From Methylocystis iwaonis (GTDB taxonomy: Bacteria > Pseudomonadota > Alphaproteobacteria > Rhizobiales > Beijerinckiaceae), in NCBI RefSeq assembly GCF_027925385.1, contig NZ_AP027143.1, forward strand, positions 248,001 through 312,000: a stretch of 64,000 nucleotides of DNA. Direction: 5' to 3'. Positions within the stretch are counted from its first letter, which is position 1; each line of letters begins with the position of its first letter. A model generated the notes under the pieces. It was not told the origin of the DNA and did not search any database. It worked only from the letters and a program-made list of their open reading frames with translations. Of the stretch, positions 47,247-56,365 are shown piece by piece. Made by a program: the position numbers and the translations under genes.

Positions 47247-47879
47247 TTACACCAGCCGCATGGCGACTTTGTTCTCGACCGCAATGCGCAGAAGGTCGGC
47301 CTTGGACCGTGCCCCGAGTTTGCGCTTGAGCAAAATACAGTTGTTGGCGACCGTCTTGTAAGAAACCTTCAAAATATGCGCGATCTCGGTCATATCCTTG
47401 CCATTGGCGAGGTTGCGCAGAATTTCGATCTCTCGGCTGTTCAGCGCATCCAGCGGATTCTTTGTCAGACTCTGGTCGGCGAAAGCAAGCCGCAGCGCCA
47501 GATTGCCGGAGAGATAGCGTTCGCCCGCCGCAACGGATCGAAGCGCCTTGATGAAGACTTTCGGGTCCTCGTTTTTCGCCAGATAGCCCCGCGCGCCGCG
47601 TTCGATTGCCCGCGCCGCGAAAACCGGGTCGTCGTTCATGGTGAAGACGATGACCTTCGCATCGGGGTTTCGCTTCAGCAACAGGCGCAGCAGCTCGAAC
47701 CCGGAGAGACCGGGGAGATTGATGTCGAGAACAATAACGTCGGGCGCGGTGGAAGCATATTTTTCGAGCGCTTCGTCGGCGTTGTGGGCCTCGATCACGT
47801 CGATGTCTTTTTGCCCGGAGAGCATGCCGCGGCAGCCCTCGATCACCATCGGATGGTCGTCGACGATCAAAACACGCAT
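47247..47879 (-). CDS. mxaB: NarL/FixJ-family response regulator (MxaB position)
   Basis: A 210-residue regulator with a receiver domain (VDDHP; phosphorylated Asp52 in VIVLDINLPG; GYLAKNED lysine) and a LuxR-type HTH (LNSREIEILRNLANG; VSYKTVANNCILLKRKLG). MxaB, a response regulator at the end of mxa clusters, is needed for methanol dehydrogenase expression in Methylobacterium. ATG 47879 begins the receiver; a longer frame adds a non-family leader. Convergent with the mxa operon (9-bp gap) and divergent from the histidine kinase. Confidence 0.75.
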   Translation of the reverse strand: MRVLIVDDHPMVIEGCRGMLSGQKDIDVIEAHNADEALEKYASTAPDVIVLDINLPGLSGFELLRLLLKRNPDAKVIVFTMNDDPVFAARAIERGARGYLAKNEDPKVFIKALRSVAAGERYLSGNLALRLAFADQSLTKNPLDALNSREIEILRNLANGKDMTEIAHILKVSYKTVANNCILLKRKLGARSKADLLRIAVENKVAMRLV

Positions 47880-47984
47880 GACGATTTTTCTTGTTGTGGA
47901 CCTAAAATCTTTGTTGTGAAAAGCGTGCGCGGTGTCAATCGTCTTGTGGCCGTTTTGTGGCTGCTCTTTCACAGGCAAAAGCCG

Positions 47985-49382
47985 ATGATCTCACTGAAAG
48001 CGGGGCTGAGTTGGCTGATCGGCCTCGTGCTTCTTGCAATGCTCCTGATCAATCTCACGATTCAGCTCATGCATGCGGGACCGCGCGTGCGGGCCGAGGC
48101 GGGAAGCAATCTCCGTCTCGCTCGGGAGTTTGTCCTGACAACAATTGCAAGTATTCCCAGCAACGCGAATCCAGCTCCAGCCTTGCGTCAACTTTACGCA
48201 AATCTCGGTCGTTTGCGCCATGTCGACATCACGATACTCGAACGGGGCGAAGCGCCGCCGGCGCAGTGGTCTCAGCCAGAGCGCCTTCTCGCCGACAATC
48301 CGCCCGCTTGGTTTGTGCGACTCGTGGATGTTCCTCCGCCACGTGTCGTCATCGTTCCCATCCGCGCCCATGAGCGCGACTATGGCAGCGTCGCGATCGT
48401 CTCCAATCCCCTCGACGAGCTGGAGGAGATCTGGTCGGACATGACCTGGCTGGCGTCGATCAGTTTGGTCGTAACGCTTGCCATTATCGTCCTCGTGCTG
48501 CTCCTCGTTCGGTATTCGCTCGCGCCTTTCGAAGCGCTGCAGGCCTGCCTTGCCGACCTCGAAGCGCGGAAAAGCGGAATCCGGATCGCGCCGCAGGGCG
48601 CCACGGAATTTCGCGACATCTCGAATGCGCTCAATTCGCTCGCAGCGACGCTCGATCGCGTGCGGCAGGAGAACCGCGATCTCGTCAACGAGCTCATCGA
48701 GATTCAAGACAGCGAGCGAAAAGACATCGCCCGAGACCTCCACGACGAGGCTGGCCCCTGCCTGTTTTCGATCCGCGCGGCGGCGGCGTCTCTACAGGAG
48801 GCTGTCGCGCAGTCTCCGGCGGAGCCGGAGCGATTACGCCAGATCAGCACGATCATGGATCGGGCAGGCGAGGCGCTTCAGTCTTTGTTCCGGGGTCTGC
48901 TCGGGCGCCTGAGGCCAACGGGTCTTTCCGAGCTTGGGCTCGAGGCGGCGCTCAAGAATCTTTTCGCGTCCTGGTCGCTGGGCCATCCAGAAGTCGATCT
49001 TCGGCTGTCGTGCCCCCATGATTTATCGTCGCTCGACGAGACTACCGCGTTGACGGCGTACAGAGTTGTTCAGGAAAGCGTGACCAACGTCTTTCGGCAC
49101 GCCAATGCAAGTTGGGCGCGGGTCTCTGCCGAATTCGGGTGCGATATGATCGGCGAAACGGGAGAAAGCGAAACGGAGGATGCGCCGACATTAATTATCG
49201 TCGTCGAAGACAATGGGGTCGGCATCGCGGAAGAGCACCGTTCCGGAATGGGCCTGCTCGGGATGCGCGAGCGCGTTCAGGGATTGGGCGGTCGGATGAA
49301 AGTAGAGCGAGGCGTGGCGGGAGGGACGCGGGTGATCGTCTCGCTGCCGATCCGCGACGAAGACGAGGCCGATCGGGAGTAG
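47985..49382 (+). CDS. Sensor histidine kinase, NarX/UhpB type
   Basis: A 465-residue membrane kinase. It has helices at about 8-28 and 150-175, a periplasmic sensor of about 120 residues between them, a HAMP-like linker, and HisKA_3 with His253 in DIARDLHDEAG. The HATPase ends IVVEDNGVGIAEEH...GLLGMRERV. Kinases of this class phosphorylate NarL-type regulators, so the divergent regulator 105 bp away is the natural partner. Together they could adjust mxa expression. ATG 47985 precedes the first helix; the frame extends upstream as antisense of the regulator gene. Confidence 0.85.
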   Translation: MISLKAGLSWLIGLVLLAMLLINLTIQLMHAGPRVRAEAGSNLRLAREFVLTTIASIPSNANPAPALRQLYANLGRLRHVDITILERGEAPPAQWSQPERLLADNPPAWFVRLVDVPPPRVVIVPIRAHERDYGSVAIVSNPLDELEEIWSDMTWLASISLVVTLAIIVLVLLLVRYSLAPFEALQACLADLEARKSGIRIAPQGATEFRDISNALNSLAATLDRVRQENRDLVNELIEIQDSERKDIARDLHDEAGPCLFSIRAAAASLQEAVAQSPAEPERLRQISTIMDRAGEALQSLFRGLLGRLRPTGLSELGLEAALKNLFASWSLGHPEVDLRLSCPHDLSSLDETTALTAYRVVQESVTNVFRHANASWARVSAEFGCDMIGETGESETEDAPTLIIVVEDNGVGIAEEHRSGMGLLGMRERVQGLGGRMKVERGVAGGTRVIVSLPIRDEDEADRE

Positions 49383-49799
49383 GGCGAATGCCTCGGAGAA
49401 TGCGGGGTTGGTCGGGAAGGTTTGGAATTGTCTTTTGGCGAAATTTCAGGCTGATCGAACCAGCGCAGACCGTTATCTTGCCTCAAGGGCCCGATCCAGG
49501 GCCCCGATAGAAGGAAGCAGTCATGACCTGGTCGAGCCCGATTATCGTCGAAGTGTGCGTTGGCATGGAAGTCACGAGCTACGAATCGGCTGAGATTTAA
49601 CGCCGCTTTGGAGCGCCATGGTAGGCCGTTCCTCCCGGCGCGAAAGGCTGACGCCATTTCCATTTGAACAGCTACATTGGCGGCTGTCATTCCCGGCGGG
49701 CTGAAAGCCCGACCGGGAATCCAGAGCCACAGAAGCAGCGGGTGTTGCTCTGGATTCCCGAGCGCTCGCTACAAGCGTCGGGAATGACGCCGAACCAAT
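49383..49799. other. 417-bp intergenic region holding a palindromic repeat
   Basis: Between the kinase gene and the convergent DJ-1 gene. Apart from the repeat at 49686-49787 I see no gene; short arginine-rich open frames have no family features. Confidence 0.5.
49686..49787. repeat. Dispersed palindromic repeat, copy 2 (nested)
   Basis: Outer arms GTCATTCCCG (49686-49695) and CGGGAATGAC (49778-49787) enclose inner arms CGGGAATCCAGAGC (49714-49727) and GCTCTGGATTCCCG (49747-49760), all perfect. The inner arms equal those at 21003-21047, so a mobile or REP-like palindrome family is present. It lies between convergent genes. Confidence 0.8.
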
Positions 49800-50642
49800 C
49801 TAAGGCTTCTTGTTTCTTTCATAGGTCGCGGCGGCGGCGGCGCGCATTTCTTGCCTCAGGCCCGTGAACATCCCGTCGATCATCCCGGTCACGTCTTTCG
49901 GCGCCGTAGCTGGATCGCCGGCGTTGAAGGGCGGGGCGGGCGCGTATTGGGCGAGGAGCTGGACGCCTTGCGCATATCTCTCGTCCCGCAACTCCGCGAC
50001 AAGAGAAAGTGCGAAGTCCAGCCCGGCCGTGACGCCCTCGGCCGTGATGCGGTTCCGGTCCTTCACGAAGCGCCCATCGGTCGGTATTGCGCCGACGATC
50101 GGCAGCAATGGCTTTGTCACCCAATGCGAGGTCGCGCGATAGCCCTGGAGCAGTCCCGCCGCGCCGAGGACGATCGAACCTGTGCAGACAGAGGTGACGA
50201 AACGAGCCTTTTGGCCGATGTCGCGAACATAGGCGATTGTGGCGTCGTCTCGAATGGCGGCGAGCGTCCCTTGCGTCCCGCCGGGAACGCAAAGGATGTC
50301 GTAATCCGCGACCGCCTCCTCGAAGCGCGCCGACGGCGTAAAGATCAGACCCGTGTCGCTACGCACGGGGTCGAGCGTCTTGGCGACGATGTCGATTTTT
50401 GCGCCCATCAGACTTGCGAACATGTAGTGCGGCCCGACCATGTCGAGGGCGGTGAAGCCCGGATAGATCAGGAAGGCGATCCGCTCCTTGCCATGCCAGC
50501 GGCTCGGCATCTGTGACATGTCATGTCCAGGCGCCGCGCTGTCGCTCGACTTGTCCCTCGCGGCAAACGCTCGGCCGCTTGCAAGAATCGCGGCGAAGGC
50601 GGCGATCGCCTCTCCGACCTGGCGGCGGTCGAGCGTGCTCAT
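49800..50642 (-). CDS. DJ-1/PfpI-family protein (isonitrile hydratase-like)
   Basis: A 280-residue protein with an N-terminal hydrophobic export segment (EAIAAFAAILASGRAFA). A GATase1-like DJ-1/PfpI domain follows: IAFLIYPGFTALDMVGPHYM, ILCVPGGTQGTL, and the nucleophile-elbow Cys in VTSVCTGSIVLGAAG. No AraC-type DNA-binding domain follows, so it is not GlxA-like. Isonitrile hydratases have this form, but the substrate is unknown. It lies 9 bp downstream of the TonB receptor gene on the same strand and may be in its operon. Confidence 0.75.
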   Translation of the reverse strand: MSTLDRRQVGEAIAAFAAILASGRAFAARDKSSDSAAPGHDMSQMPSRWHGKERIAFLIYPGFTALDMVGPHYMFASLMGAKIDIVAKTLDPVRSDTGLIFTPSARFEEAVADYDILCVPGGTQGTLAAIRDDATIAYVRDIGQKARFVTSVCTGSIVLGAAGLLQGYRATSHWVTKPLLPIVGAIPTDGRFVKDRNRITAEGVTAGLDFALSLVAELRDERYAQGVQLLAQYAPAPPFNAGDPATAPKDVTGMIDGMFTGLRQEMRAAAAATYERNKKP

Positions 50643-50651
50643 GCTTTACTC

Positions 50652-52964
50652 CTACATACGAACGGAAAGATTGGCGAAGAACGTGCGTCCCTCGCCCGGC
50701 ATGACGCGGCCGGAAAGATACGGATATTGAACGAAATACTGATGATCGGAGAGATTTTTGCCGTTGACCGAGAAAGTGAAGTGTTCATGCTTGTAGGTCA
50801 GAGCGGCGTCGAAAGTGACATAGCCGCTCGTGCTCCAGGGGCTGCCGATCTCGATCACCTGCCCGGAAGCTGCATAAAGCCCCGCGCCAAACGACCAGCC
50901 CCTGAGGAAACCGTCGAAGGCGTAGTTCCCCCATAGGCGTCCCGAGTCCGCCGGCGCCAGGTTCAAGGGCGCATTCTGGAGCTTGATATTCAGATCTTTC
51001 GAAACCTTGGCGTCGATATGCGCGTAGCTCGCGAGGAAGGAGAGGTCCGCCGTCGGCTGCCAAACGAGGTCGGCCTCGATGCCGGACGAATGCCACTCGC
51101 CGGATTGATATTGTGTGAGGCTTCCCGCGAGCGTCGTCACCACATTGGTCCGTTTGAGATCGAAATAGGCGAGCGTGCCCGACAGTCCCATCGGGCCGTC
51201 CAGCTTGACGCCCGCCTCCCATTGCTCCGATCCCTCCGGCTTCGGCGCAGCGCCGCCTGCGCCGCTGAAACTGGAGACCGGCCGGAGGCCTTGCGCGTAA
51301 CTGCCATAGACCGAGAGCCAGTCCGTCACGTCGAATAGGGCGCCGACGCGGGGCAGAAACGCAGTCTGGCTCGAATTGAATTTCCGCGGCGGGCGGGCGG
51401 CGCCTTCCTCGGCATAAATGTCGATGAAGGCGACGCGGCCGGCGGCAAGAATATGCAAACGCTCGAAGATCGTAGATTGAAGCTGCGCCGTCAGCCCTGC
51501 GTTTTGATAGGTGTTGTTGACGCGGCTGAAAATCGTGTAGCCGCCCTGGCCGGGAAGCGGATAGGCGTAGGGCGGCAAGACCGGCGCGCGGAAGTCGACG
51601 AGGGTCGGATAAAAGGATGCGTAGGCGCCCATTCCGAAAAAGTTCAACGTCTTTTGGATCTTTGGATCGGGCGGGGTGGCGTTGGCGCCGGACATGTAAC
51701 CGCTATCCCAAACGCGGTTGAAATCGCCGCCGACGAGAAGCTTGTTTCGTGTCGGCCCCGCGTCGAACTTCGCCATCACATTCGACGTGACGGAGATTTC
51801 TTTCGTCTGCTGGGCCATGATGATATCGGCCATATAAAATTGGCTGGGCCCGCCAACGACGCCAACAAAGGAGTCCTTATAAAAGGTCGGCTTGTTGCCG
51901 AACGGAATTTGCGAGGGCTCGTAGAGACTCGAAGAGGAGAACCGCGCGCTCGTGAAGGTCGAGAAGGTCTCGTCGAATTTATGATCGAAGCGGAGCGTGA
52001 CCCCTGAGGAGGACGTGCTTGTCGCAGGCAGCCCACCATTGGACAGGAAGGCGGTCGGGCGCACCGAATAGAAGGTTCTGTCGATCGTGCCGATCGCTGG
52101 CAGTCCCGGATAATCAGGCTGCTCGCGCCGGGTGAGATATCCCTGCACGATCAGCGAGGTTGCATCCGTGGGCGCGATTTTGATGGTCGGATTGATCGTA
52201 TAGCTGCGCCGTTGCACCACATCGATGTTCGAACGCGTCGTTTCATATTGCGCGGTTAGCCGGAACAAAACGCTCTTGTTCTCGGTAAGCGGCTGATTAA
52301 TATCGATATAGGGGCTTGCGAAGCTGTAGCCGCCGCCGCGGATGCCGGCTTCTGCGAAACGATCCGGCGTCGGCAGCTTGGAAACGACATTGACCACGCC
52401 GCCGACCGGGCTCGCGCCGCCCTGAAACAGGATGCTGGCCGGCCCCTTCAACACCTCGACCCGCTCGACATTGGCGAGGAGGTCGCGCACGCCGAGATCG
52501 TAGTAATTCGGCAAGCCATCGATGTAACGCTCGGCGCGCATGCCGCGAAGGCTTGGGCCGAGCTCGCCCGGAAATAGCGGGCTGATTGGCTGCAGGCCCG
52601 AGACGTTCCGGAAAACCTCGGCTTGGGAAACCGCTTGCTGGTCGTCGATGAGCTTGCGCGGAATCACCACGATCGACATCGGCAATTCTTTGATCGGCGT
52701 CTCGAAGCGCGTGGCGCGCGACGTCAGCGCCTGATAGCCGCGCACTGGTCCAGCGGTCGTCTGCCGGACTGGAGGGCCGTTGTCTCGCTGATTCGCGGGC
52801 GTGGGACTCGCAGGCTCCCGCCGAGCGGCCCCTTGCGCCTGCGCCCGCGATGCGACGCCGACGTCGATCGTGGGCAAATTCTGTTGAGCGACGGCGTCGC
52901 CCGCATATGAAACCGCCAGCGCCCCCGCGCACACATGTCCCATTAGTCGATTGCGATTGAGCAA
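50652..52964 (-). CDS. TonB-dependent siderophore receptor
   Basis: A 770-residue outer-membrane receptor. The signal peptide ends near AGDAVAQQ and is followed by a Pro-rich segment. The plug domain has MSIVVIPRKLIDDQQAVSQA and VEVLKGPASILFQGGASPVG, typical of siderophore receptors. The barrel ends in TFFANLSVRM. A TTG start at 52964 is supported by AGGAGG close upstream. No N-terminal signalling (STN) domain is visible; expression may instead depend on the divergent two-component system. Ligand unknown: ferric siderophore is most likely, though other metallophores cannot be excluded. Confidence 0.88.
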   Translation of the reverse strand: MLNRNRLMGHVCAGALAVSYAGDAVAQQNLPTIDVGVASRAQAQGAARREPASPTPANQRDNGPPVRQTTAGPVRGYQALTSRATRFETPIKELPMSIVVIPRKLIDDQQAVSQAEVFRNVSGLQPISPLFPGELGPSLRGMRAERYIDGLPNYYDLGVRDLLANVERVEVLKGPASILFQGGASPVGGVVNVVSKLPTPDRFAEAGIRGGGYSFASPYIDINQPLTENKSVLFRLTAQYETTRSNIDVVQRRSYTINPTIKIAPTDATSLIVQGYLTRREQPDYPGLPAIGTIDRTFYSVRPTAFLSNGGLPATSTSSSGVTLRFDHKFDETFSTFTSARFSSSSLYEPSQIPFGNKPTFYKDSFVGVVGGPSQFYMADIIMAQQTKEISVTSNVMAKFDAGPTRNKLLVGGDFNRVWDSGYMSGANATPPDPKIQKTLNFFGMGAYASFYPTLVDFRAPVLPPYAYPLPGQGGYTIFSRVNNTYQNAGLTAQLQSTIFERLHILAAGRVAFIDIYAEEGAARPPRKFNSSQTAFLPRVGALFDVTDWLSVYGSYAQGLRPVSSFSGAGGAAPKPEGSEQWEAGVKLDGPMGLSGTLAYFDLKRTNVVTTLAGSLTQYQSGEWHSSGIEADLVWQPTADLSFLASYAHIDAKVSKDLNIKLQNAPLNLAPADSGRLWGNYAFDGFLRGWSFGAGLYAASGQVIEIGSPWSTSGYVTFDAALTYKHEHFTFSVNGKNLSDHQYFVQYPYLSGRVMPGEGRTFFANLSVRM

Positions 52965-53201
52965 AATGGCCTCCTAAAGCGCTCTTTCGTCGGGAAGTTG
53001 CCGCATCCCGGAGCGGGGTATAGAAAGCCAAGCTTTCACGGAGATAACGTGAGAACGCCCCTCCCGCGCTTACGCGCGACTGTTGCAAAATTGCCATGTC
53101 TTGATTTACCTACAAAGCTGTTCGCTTGCGGCGGAACGGTCTATGCCTCAATTTCTTCTCCCCGACGCGCGATTGCGCCTGACGGCAAACTGCGTGTCGA
53201 T

Positions 53202-53882
53202 ATGCGCGCGCTGCTAGTCGAAGACGAGCCGGAGATGGCGCGGGCCATCGTGGCGCGTCTCGGCAGATCCGGCTTTATCGCGGACTATGTCGGCGCGTTG
53301 GAGGAAGCGCGGGCGGCTCTGCAATGTCACCATTACGGGCTGGCGCTTCTCGACCGCAGGCTCCCGGACGGCGACGGGCTCGAGCTTCTACCGGACCTCA
53401 AGCGGCTGCAGCCCGGCATCCGGGTTCTTGTCTTGACCGCCTGCGAGACCGTGAGCGACCGTATCTGCGGCCTCGACGCCGGGGCGGACGATTATCTCGC
53501 CAAGCCCTTCGATCTCGACGAGATGATGGCCCGGATCAGGGCCTGCCTGCGGCGACCCGGCGCGGCGGCGGCGCCGCCCGTCGTTCTCGGGAAACTCTCA
53601 TTCGATCTTGCTAGTCATCAGGTGTCGATCGACGGAAAGCCCTTGGTGCTCCATAGACGCGAGCTCGCTTTGCTCGAAGCTTTGATGCGGAATTCCGGCC
53701 GTATCGTCCTGCGCAACCAGCTTCAGGACGAAGTCTACGGATTCGATGACGACGTGCAGGGCAACGCCCTGAACATTCTCGTCTCGCGCTTGCGCAAGCG
53801 GCTGCACGATCTCGGCGCACAGGTCGAGATACATGCGGCGCGCGGCATTGGTTATATGATTGCGCGAGCGCCGCAAGAGTGA
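53202..53882 (+). CDS. OmpR-family response regulator
   Basis: A 226-residue regulator with a receiver (LLVEDEPEM; Asp51 in LALLDRRLPDGDG; YLAKPFDLDE) and a winged-helix DNA-binding domain (LHRRELALLEALMRNSGRIV; NALNILVSRLRKRL). ATG 53202 starts the receiver; the frame is open upstream without family sequence. The stop overlaps the kinase GTG start. Divergent from the TonB receptor across 237 bp, so the receptor promoter is its likely target. Confidence 0.88.
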   Translation: MRALLVEDEPEMARAIVARLGRSGFIADYVGALEEARAALQCHHYGLALLDRRLPDGDGLELLPDLKRLQPGIRVLVLTACETVSDRICGLDAGADDYLAKPFDLDEMMARIRACLRRPGAAAAPPVVLGKLSFDLASHQVSIDGKPLVLHRRELALLEALMRNSGRIVLRNQLQDEVYGFDDDVQGNALNILVSRLRKRLHDLGAQVEIHAARGIGYMIARAPQE

Positions 53883-55273
53883 GCGCGCGGCAATCCATAT
53901 CTTTCCGGTTGATCGTCAGCCTTGCGGCGGCGCAATTCGTCGCGATCGTCTTTCTTGTTCCCATCATGGAGTTCGCCATCTCCATTTTGGGCCTGGGCGC
54001 CGCCTCGGCGATGAGCCCGGACGAGTGGGGAGAGTATCGGCTCATCGCCCTGGTCCAGAAGTCGCTCACGCGCACGCCGGACGAGAACGCCATCATTCAA
54101 CCGACCGCGGCGCTGCGCGACTATATGATCGCCAATCCGCAGGCGCGATACGCCGTTGTCGACCCGCAAACGAAAAAAGCGCTGCCCGGCTCGTCGCCGG
54201 AGCTCGTCGCGGCGCTCGCCGGCCTCGAGCGGATCGACGCCCTGGCGTTGAAATTTCATCTGCCCGGGGACGAGGCCAAGCGCGCGCGCGGCAGCCTGCG
54301 GCTCATCGAGACGGCGATCGGCCGGTTCGTGATCGCCGTCTACGGCTACCGCTTTGCATGGGAAGACCTTTACGAGGTCGCAAGGCTGTTCCTGACGCTG
54401 CATACTGCGATCGTGATTGCTCCAGGCATATTTGGGGCAGTCCTAGTCGGATGGGTTGTCGTTCGGCACGGGCTCGCGCCGTTGCGCGCCGCGGCCGCCG
54501 ATATTGCCGCGATCGACGTCAATACGCTTCATCGACGCATTTCCTCGGACGACGCTCCGAAGGAGGTTGTTCCCTTTATCGACGCGGTCAATGGCGCGCT
54601 GACTCGCCTCGACGCCGGCGTCGCGGCGCAGCGCCGTTTTTCGGCGAATGCGGCGCATGAATTGCGGACGCCGATCGCGATCATGCGCGCTCACGCCGAT
54701 AATCCCGATAATGAGGCCTTCAGGCGCGACATGCGGCGGGATATTCACCGCGTTCAGTCGATCGTCGAGCAATTGCTCGCCACAGCGCGTTTTTCAGTTT
54801 CATGCGAGAAAGAGGTCGATGATCTCGATCTTGGGGCGACCGTCCTTGCGTTGATTGCCGATTTCACGCCTCTCGTGATCGAAAACAAGCGGAACATAGC
54901 CTTCGAACAGCCGCGCAGCCGAATCGGTCTCCGCCTGCACAAATGGGCGCTCGAATGCGTGGTGACAAATCTCCTCAACAATGCGCTTCGCGCCGAGCCG
55001 GAAGGCGGCGTCATTCAAATGCGCGTCCTGGAGCCCGCCGTGATTGAGGTCGTCGACCACGGTAATGGCGTATCGCCGTCCGATCGGGACAAAATTTTCG
55101 AACCATTCTGGCGCCGCGAGACCAGCGGAAAGGGCGCGGGGCTCGGATTGGCGATCTCGAAAGAGCTGGTCGAACTGATGGGAGGCGCGCTCTCTCTAGA
55201 GGAGACGCCGGGCGGGGGCGCGACTTTCAAAATTTCGTTTGTGAAGGTTTCTGGCTCGGGTCCGAGCGCATAG
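53879..55273 (+). CDS. Sensor histidine kinase (HisKA/HATPase_c)
   Basis: A 464-residue kinase. It has a helix at about 12-32, a periplasmic domain of about 130 residues, a second helix at about 175-200, HAMP, and HisKA with His260 in FSANAAHELRTPIAIM. ATPase boxes are LLNNALRAEP, VVDHGNGVSPSD and GAGLGLAISKELV. GTG start overlaps the response-regulator stop, so the two form one operon. Ligand unknown; iron or other metal limitation would fit the neighbouring receptor. Confidence 0.88.
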   Translation: MSARQSISFRLIVSLAAAQFVAIVFLVPIMEFAISILGLGAASAMSPDEWGEYRLIALVQKSLTRTPDENAIIQPTAALRDYMIANPQARYAVVDPQTKKALPGSSPELVAALAGLERIDALALKFHLPGDEAKRARGSLRLIETAIGRFVIAVYGYRFAWEDLYEVARLFLTLHTAIVIAPGIFGAVLVGWVVVRHGLAPLRAAAADIAAIDVNTLHRRISSDDAPKEVVPFIDAVNGALTRLDAGVAAQRRFSANAAHELRTPIAIMRAHADNPDNEAFRRDMRRDIHRVQSIVEQLLATARFSVSCEKEVDDLDLGATVLALIADFTPLVIENKRNIAFEQPRSRIGLRLHKWALECVVTNLLNNALRAEPEGGVIQMRVLEPAVIEVVDHGNGVSPSDRDKIFEPFWRRETSGKGAGLGLAISKELVELMGGALSLEETPGGGATFKISFVKVSGSGPSA

Positions 55274-55460
55274 CTCGAGGCGTGACGTCCCAAAGCCATT
55301 CCTTCTCGCGCCCGGTTGCAAGGCTCTATTGCGCCCAGCCAAGAGCCTTTCCGTAGCAGCAGCCGGCGAGGCAAGCGCCCGTTGTCCATACTTGCTGCTT
55401 GTCGCCGCGACCGAGCGCGATAGATGCGGCTTGAAGCAGCTTTGGCAGAAGGGCCTCCTC

Positions 55461-55706
55461 ATGAATATGCGCTCCATCCGCTCAATGGCGGGCGTCGCCC
55501 TTCTCGCAACCGCGGCGCTTACGCCGATGACCGCATGCGCGGCCACGATCTACGACGCTCGACCCGTCCTCGTACGTCCCATGCCGCTGCGCCTCGATTG
55601 CCCGACGTGCTACAAGGGTCACGACTTTGGAAGCGACTGCTTCCAATTTGTCTGGAACGGCTTCGAGCAGGTGTGGGCGAATGTGTGCCTGCTGGGATGG
55701 CATTAG
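55461..55706 (+). CDS. Small exported cysteine-containing protein
   Basis: An 81-residue protein with a clear signal peptide (MAGVALLATAALTPMTACA|ATI). The mature part of about 56 residues holds four cysteines (LDCPTCYKGH, GSDCFQF, ANVCLLGWH) and several aromatics. It has no known domain. GAAGGG precedes the ATG. Real because of the signal and composition, but without family support. Confidence 0.5.
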   Translation: MNMRSIRSMAGVALLATAALTPMTACAATIYDARPVLVRPMPLRLDCPTCYKGHDFGSDCFQFVWNGFEQVWANVCLLGWH

Positions 55707-55751
55707 CTGCGTGTCCGAAAGGACCGGCTCTTTATACCGCCCGCTCGGCCT

Positions 55752-55973
55752 CTACAGAAAACTAGATGCGGAAAGAAAGCTCAGCACGAAACCTCTACCG
55801 GGCCCCATCCAGGCGACGATGGACTGCGCCAAAAACTCTGCCGCGAGAGATGTCGCCATCACGAAAGCCAGGAAGGCGGCAAGGCCGTGGATAAGGAACC
55901 GCGTCTCCAGGCTTTGGCCCTGCCTCGGAGTGAGCCAGATCACCCTGTCGCTCTGACGACCGGATAGCGTCAT
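55752..55973 (-). CDS. Possible small membrane protein
   Basis: A 73-residue frame with one strong hydrophobic segment (FLIHGLAAFLAFVMATSLAAE). Similar short membrane proteins are common next to regulators in alphaproteobacteria. No ribosome-binding site or family match is obvious, so it may be spurious. Confidence 0.3.
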   Translation of the reverse strand: MTLSGRQSDRVIWLTPRQGQSLETRFLIHGLAAFLAFVMATSLAAEFLAQSIVAWMGPGRGFVLSFLSASSFL

Positions 55974-56365
55974 TTGAAATCCCCGACGATCGCCGCACCT
56001 CTAAATATACGAAACCAATAGCTTTTTGAAGGCGCCTTTTTCGCGTCTTGTGACGCGTGCTCTTTCGCTCGCCCCCAAGATCGAATGGGCGCCCCCACTC
56101 GCGCGCGCCGCGGCTGGGCTTTGCGTGGGCAGGTCTTAGAAACTTTTAAACATAGCATGAACGGGAGAAAGCAAGTTCGAGAACATGATGGTGACCGAAC
56201 GAGGGCGCTCGTTCAACTGACCGTCGATCGCGGCAGGGGAGATGTGGGCTCTTTGGACCGCTCGGTCGCGGCGGGCGCTGGATCAAAAATTTGGGTAGAA
56301 CCCGTCGCGGTTGAAACATCATCTAAGTTAGTTTATCGGTATTATAAACTAATCGGAGCGTGGAA
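55974..56365. other. Leader region of the sigma-54 activator gene
   Basis: No supportable gene. The last 40 bases are markedly AT-rich and contain the inverted repeat listed separately. A short arginine-rich frame at 56085-56501 overlaps the activator gene and is not believed. Confidence 0.5.
56328..56352. promoter_or_regulatory. Inverted repeat ahead of the activator gene
   Basis: TTAGTTTAT (56328-56336) and ATAAACTAA (56344-56352) are perfect 9-bp arms around a 7-bp spacer, ending 13 bp before the ATG at 56366. The position suits an autorepression operator or a sulfur-response (CysB/Cbl-type) site. Function is unproven. Confidence 0.55.

Noticed and set aside
55461..55706. Methanobactin precursor
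   Set aside because: Has a Sec signal peptide and is too long; no mbnB/mbnC genes nearby, although a TonB receptor is close.
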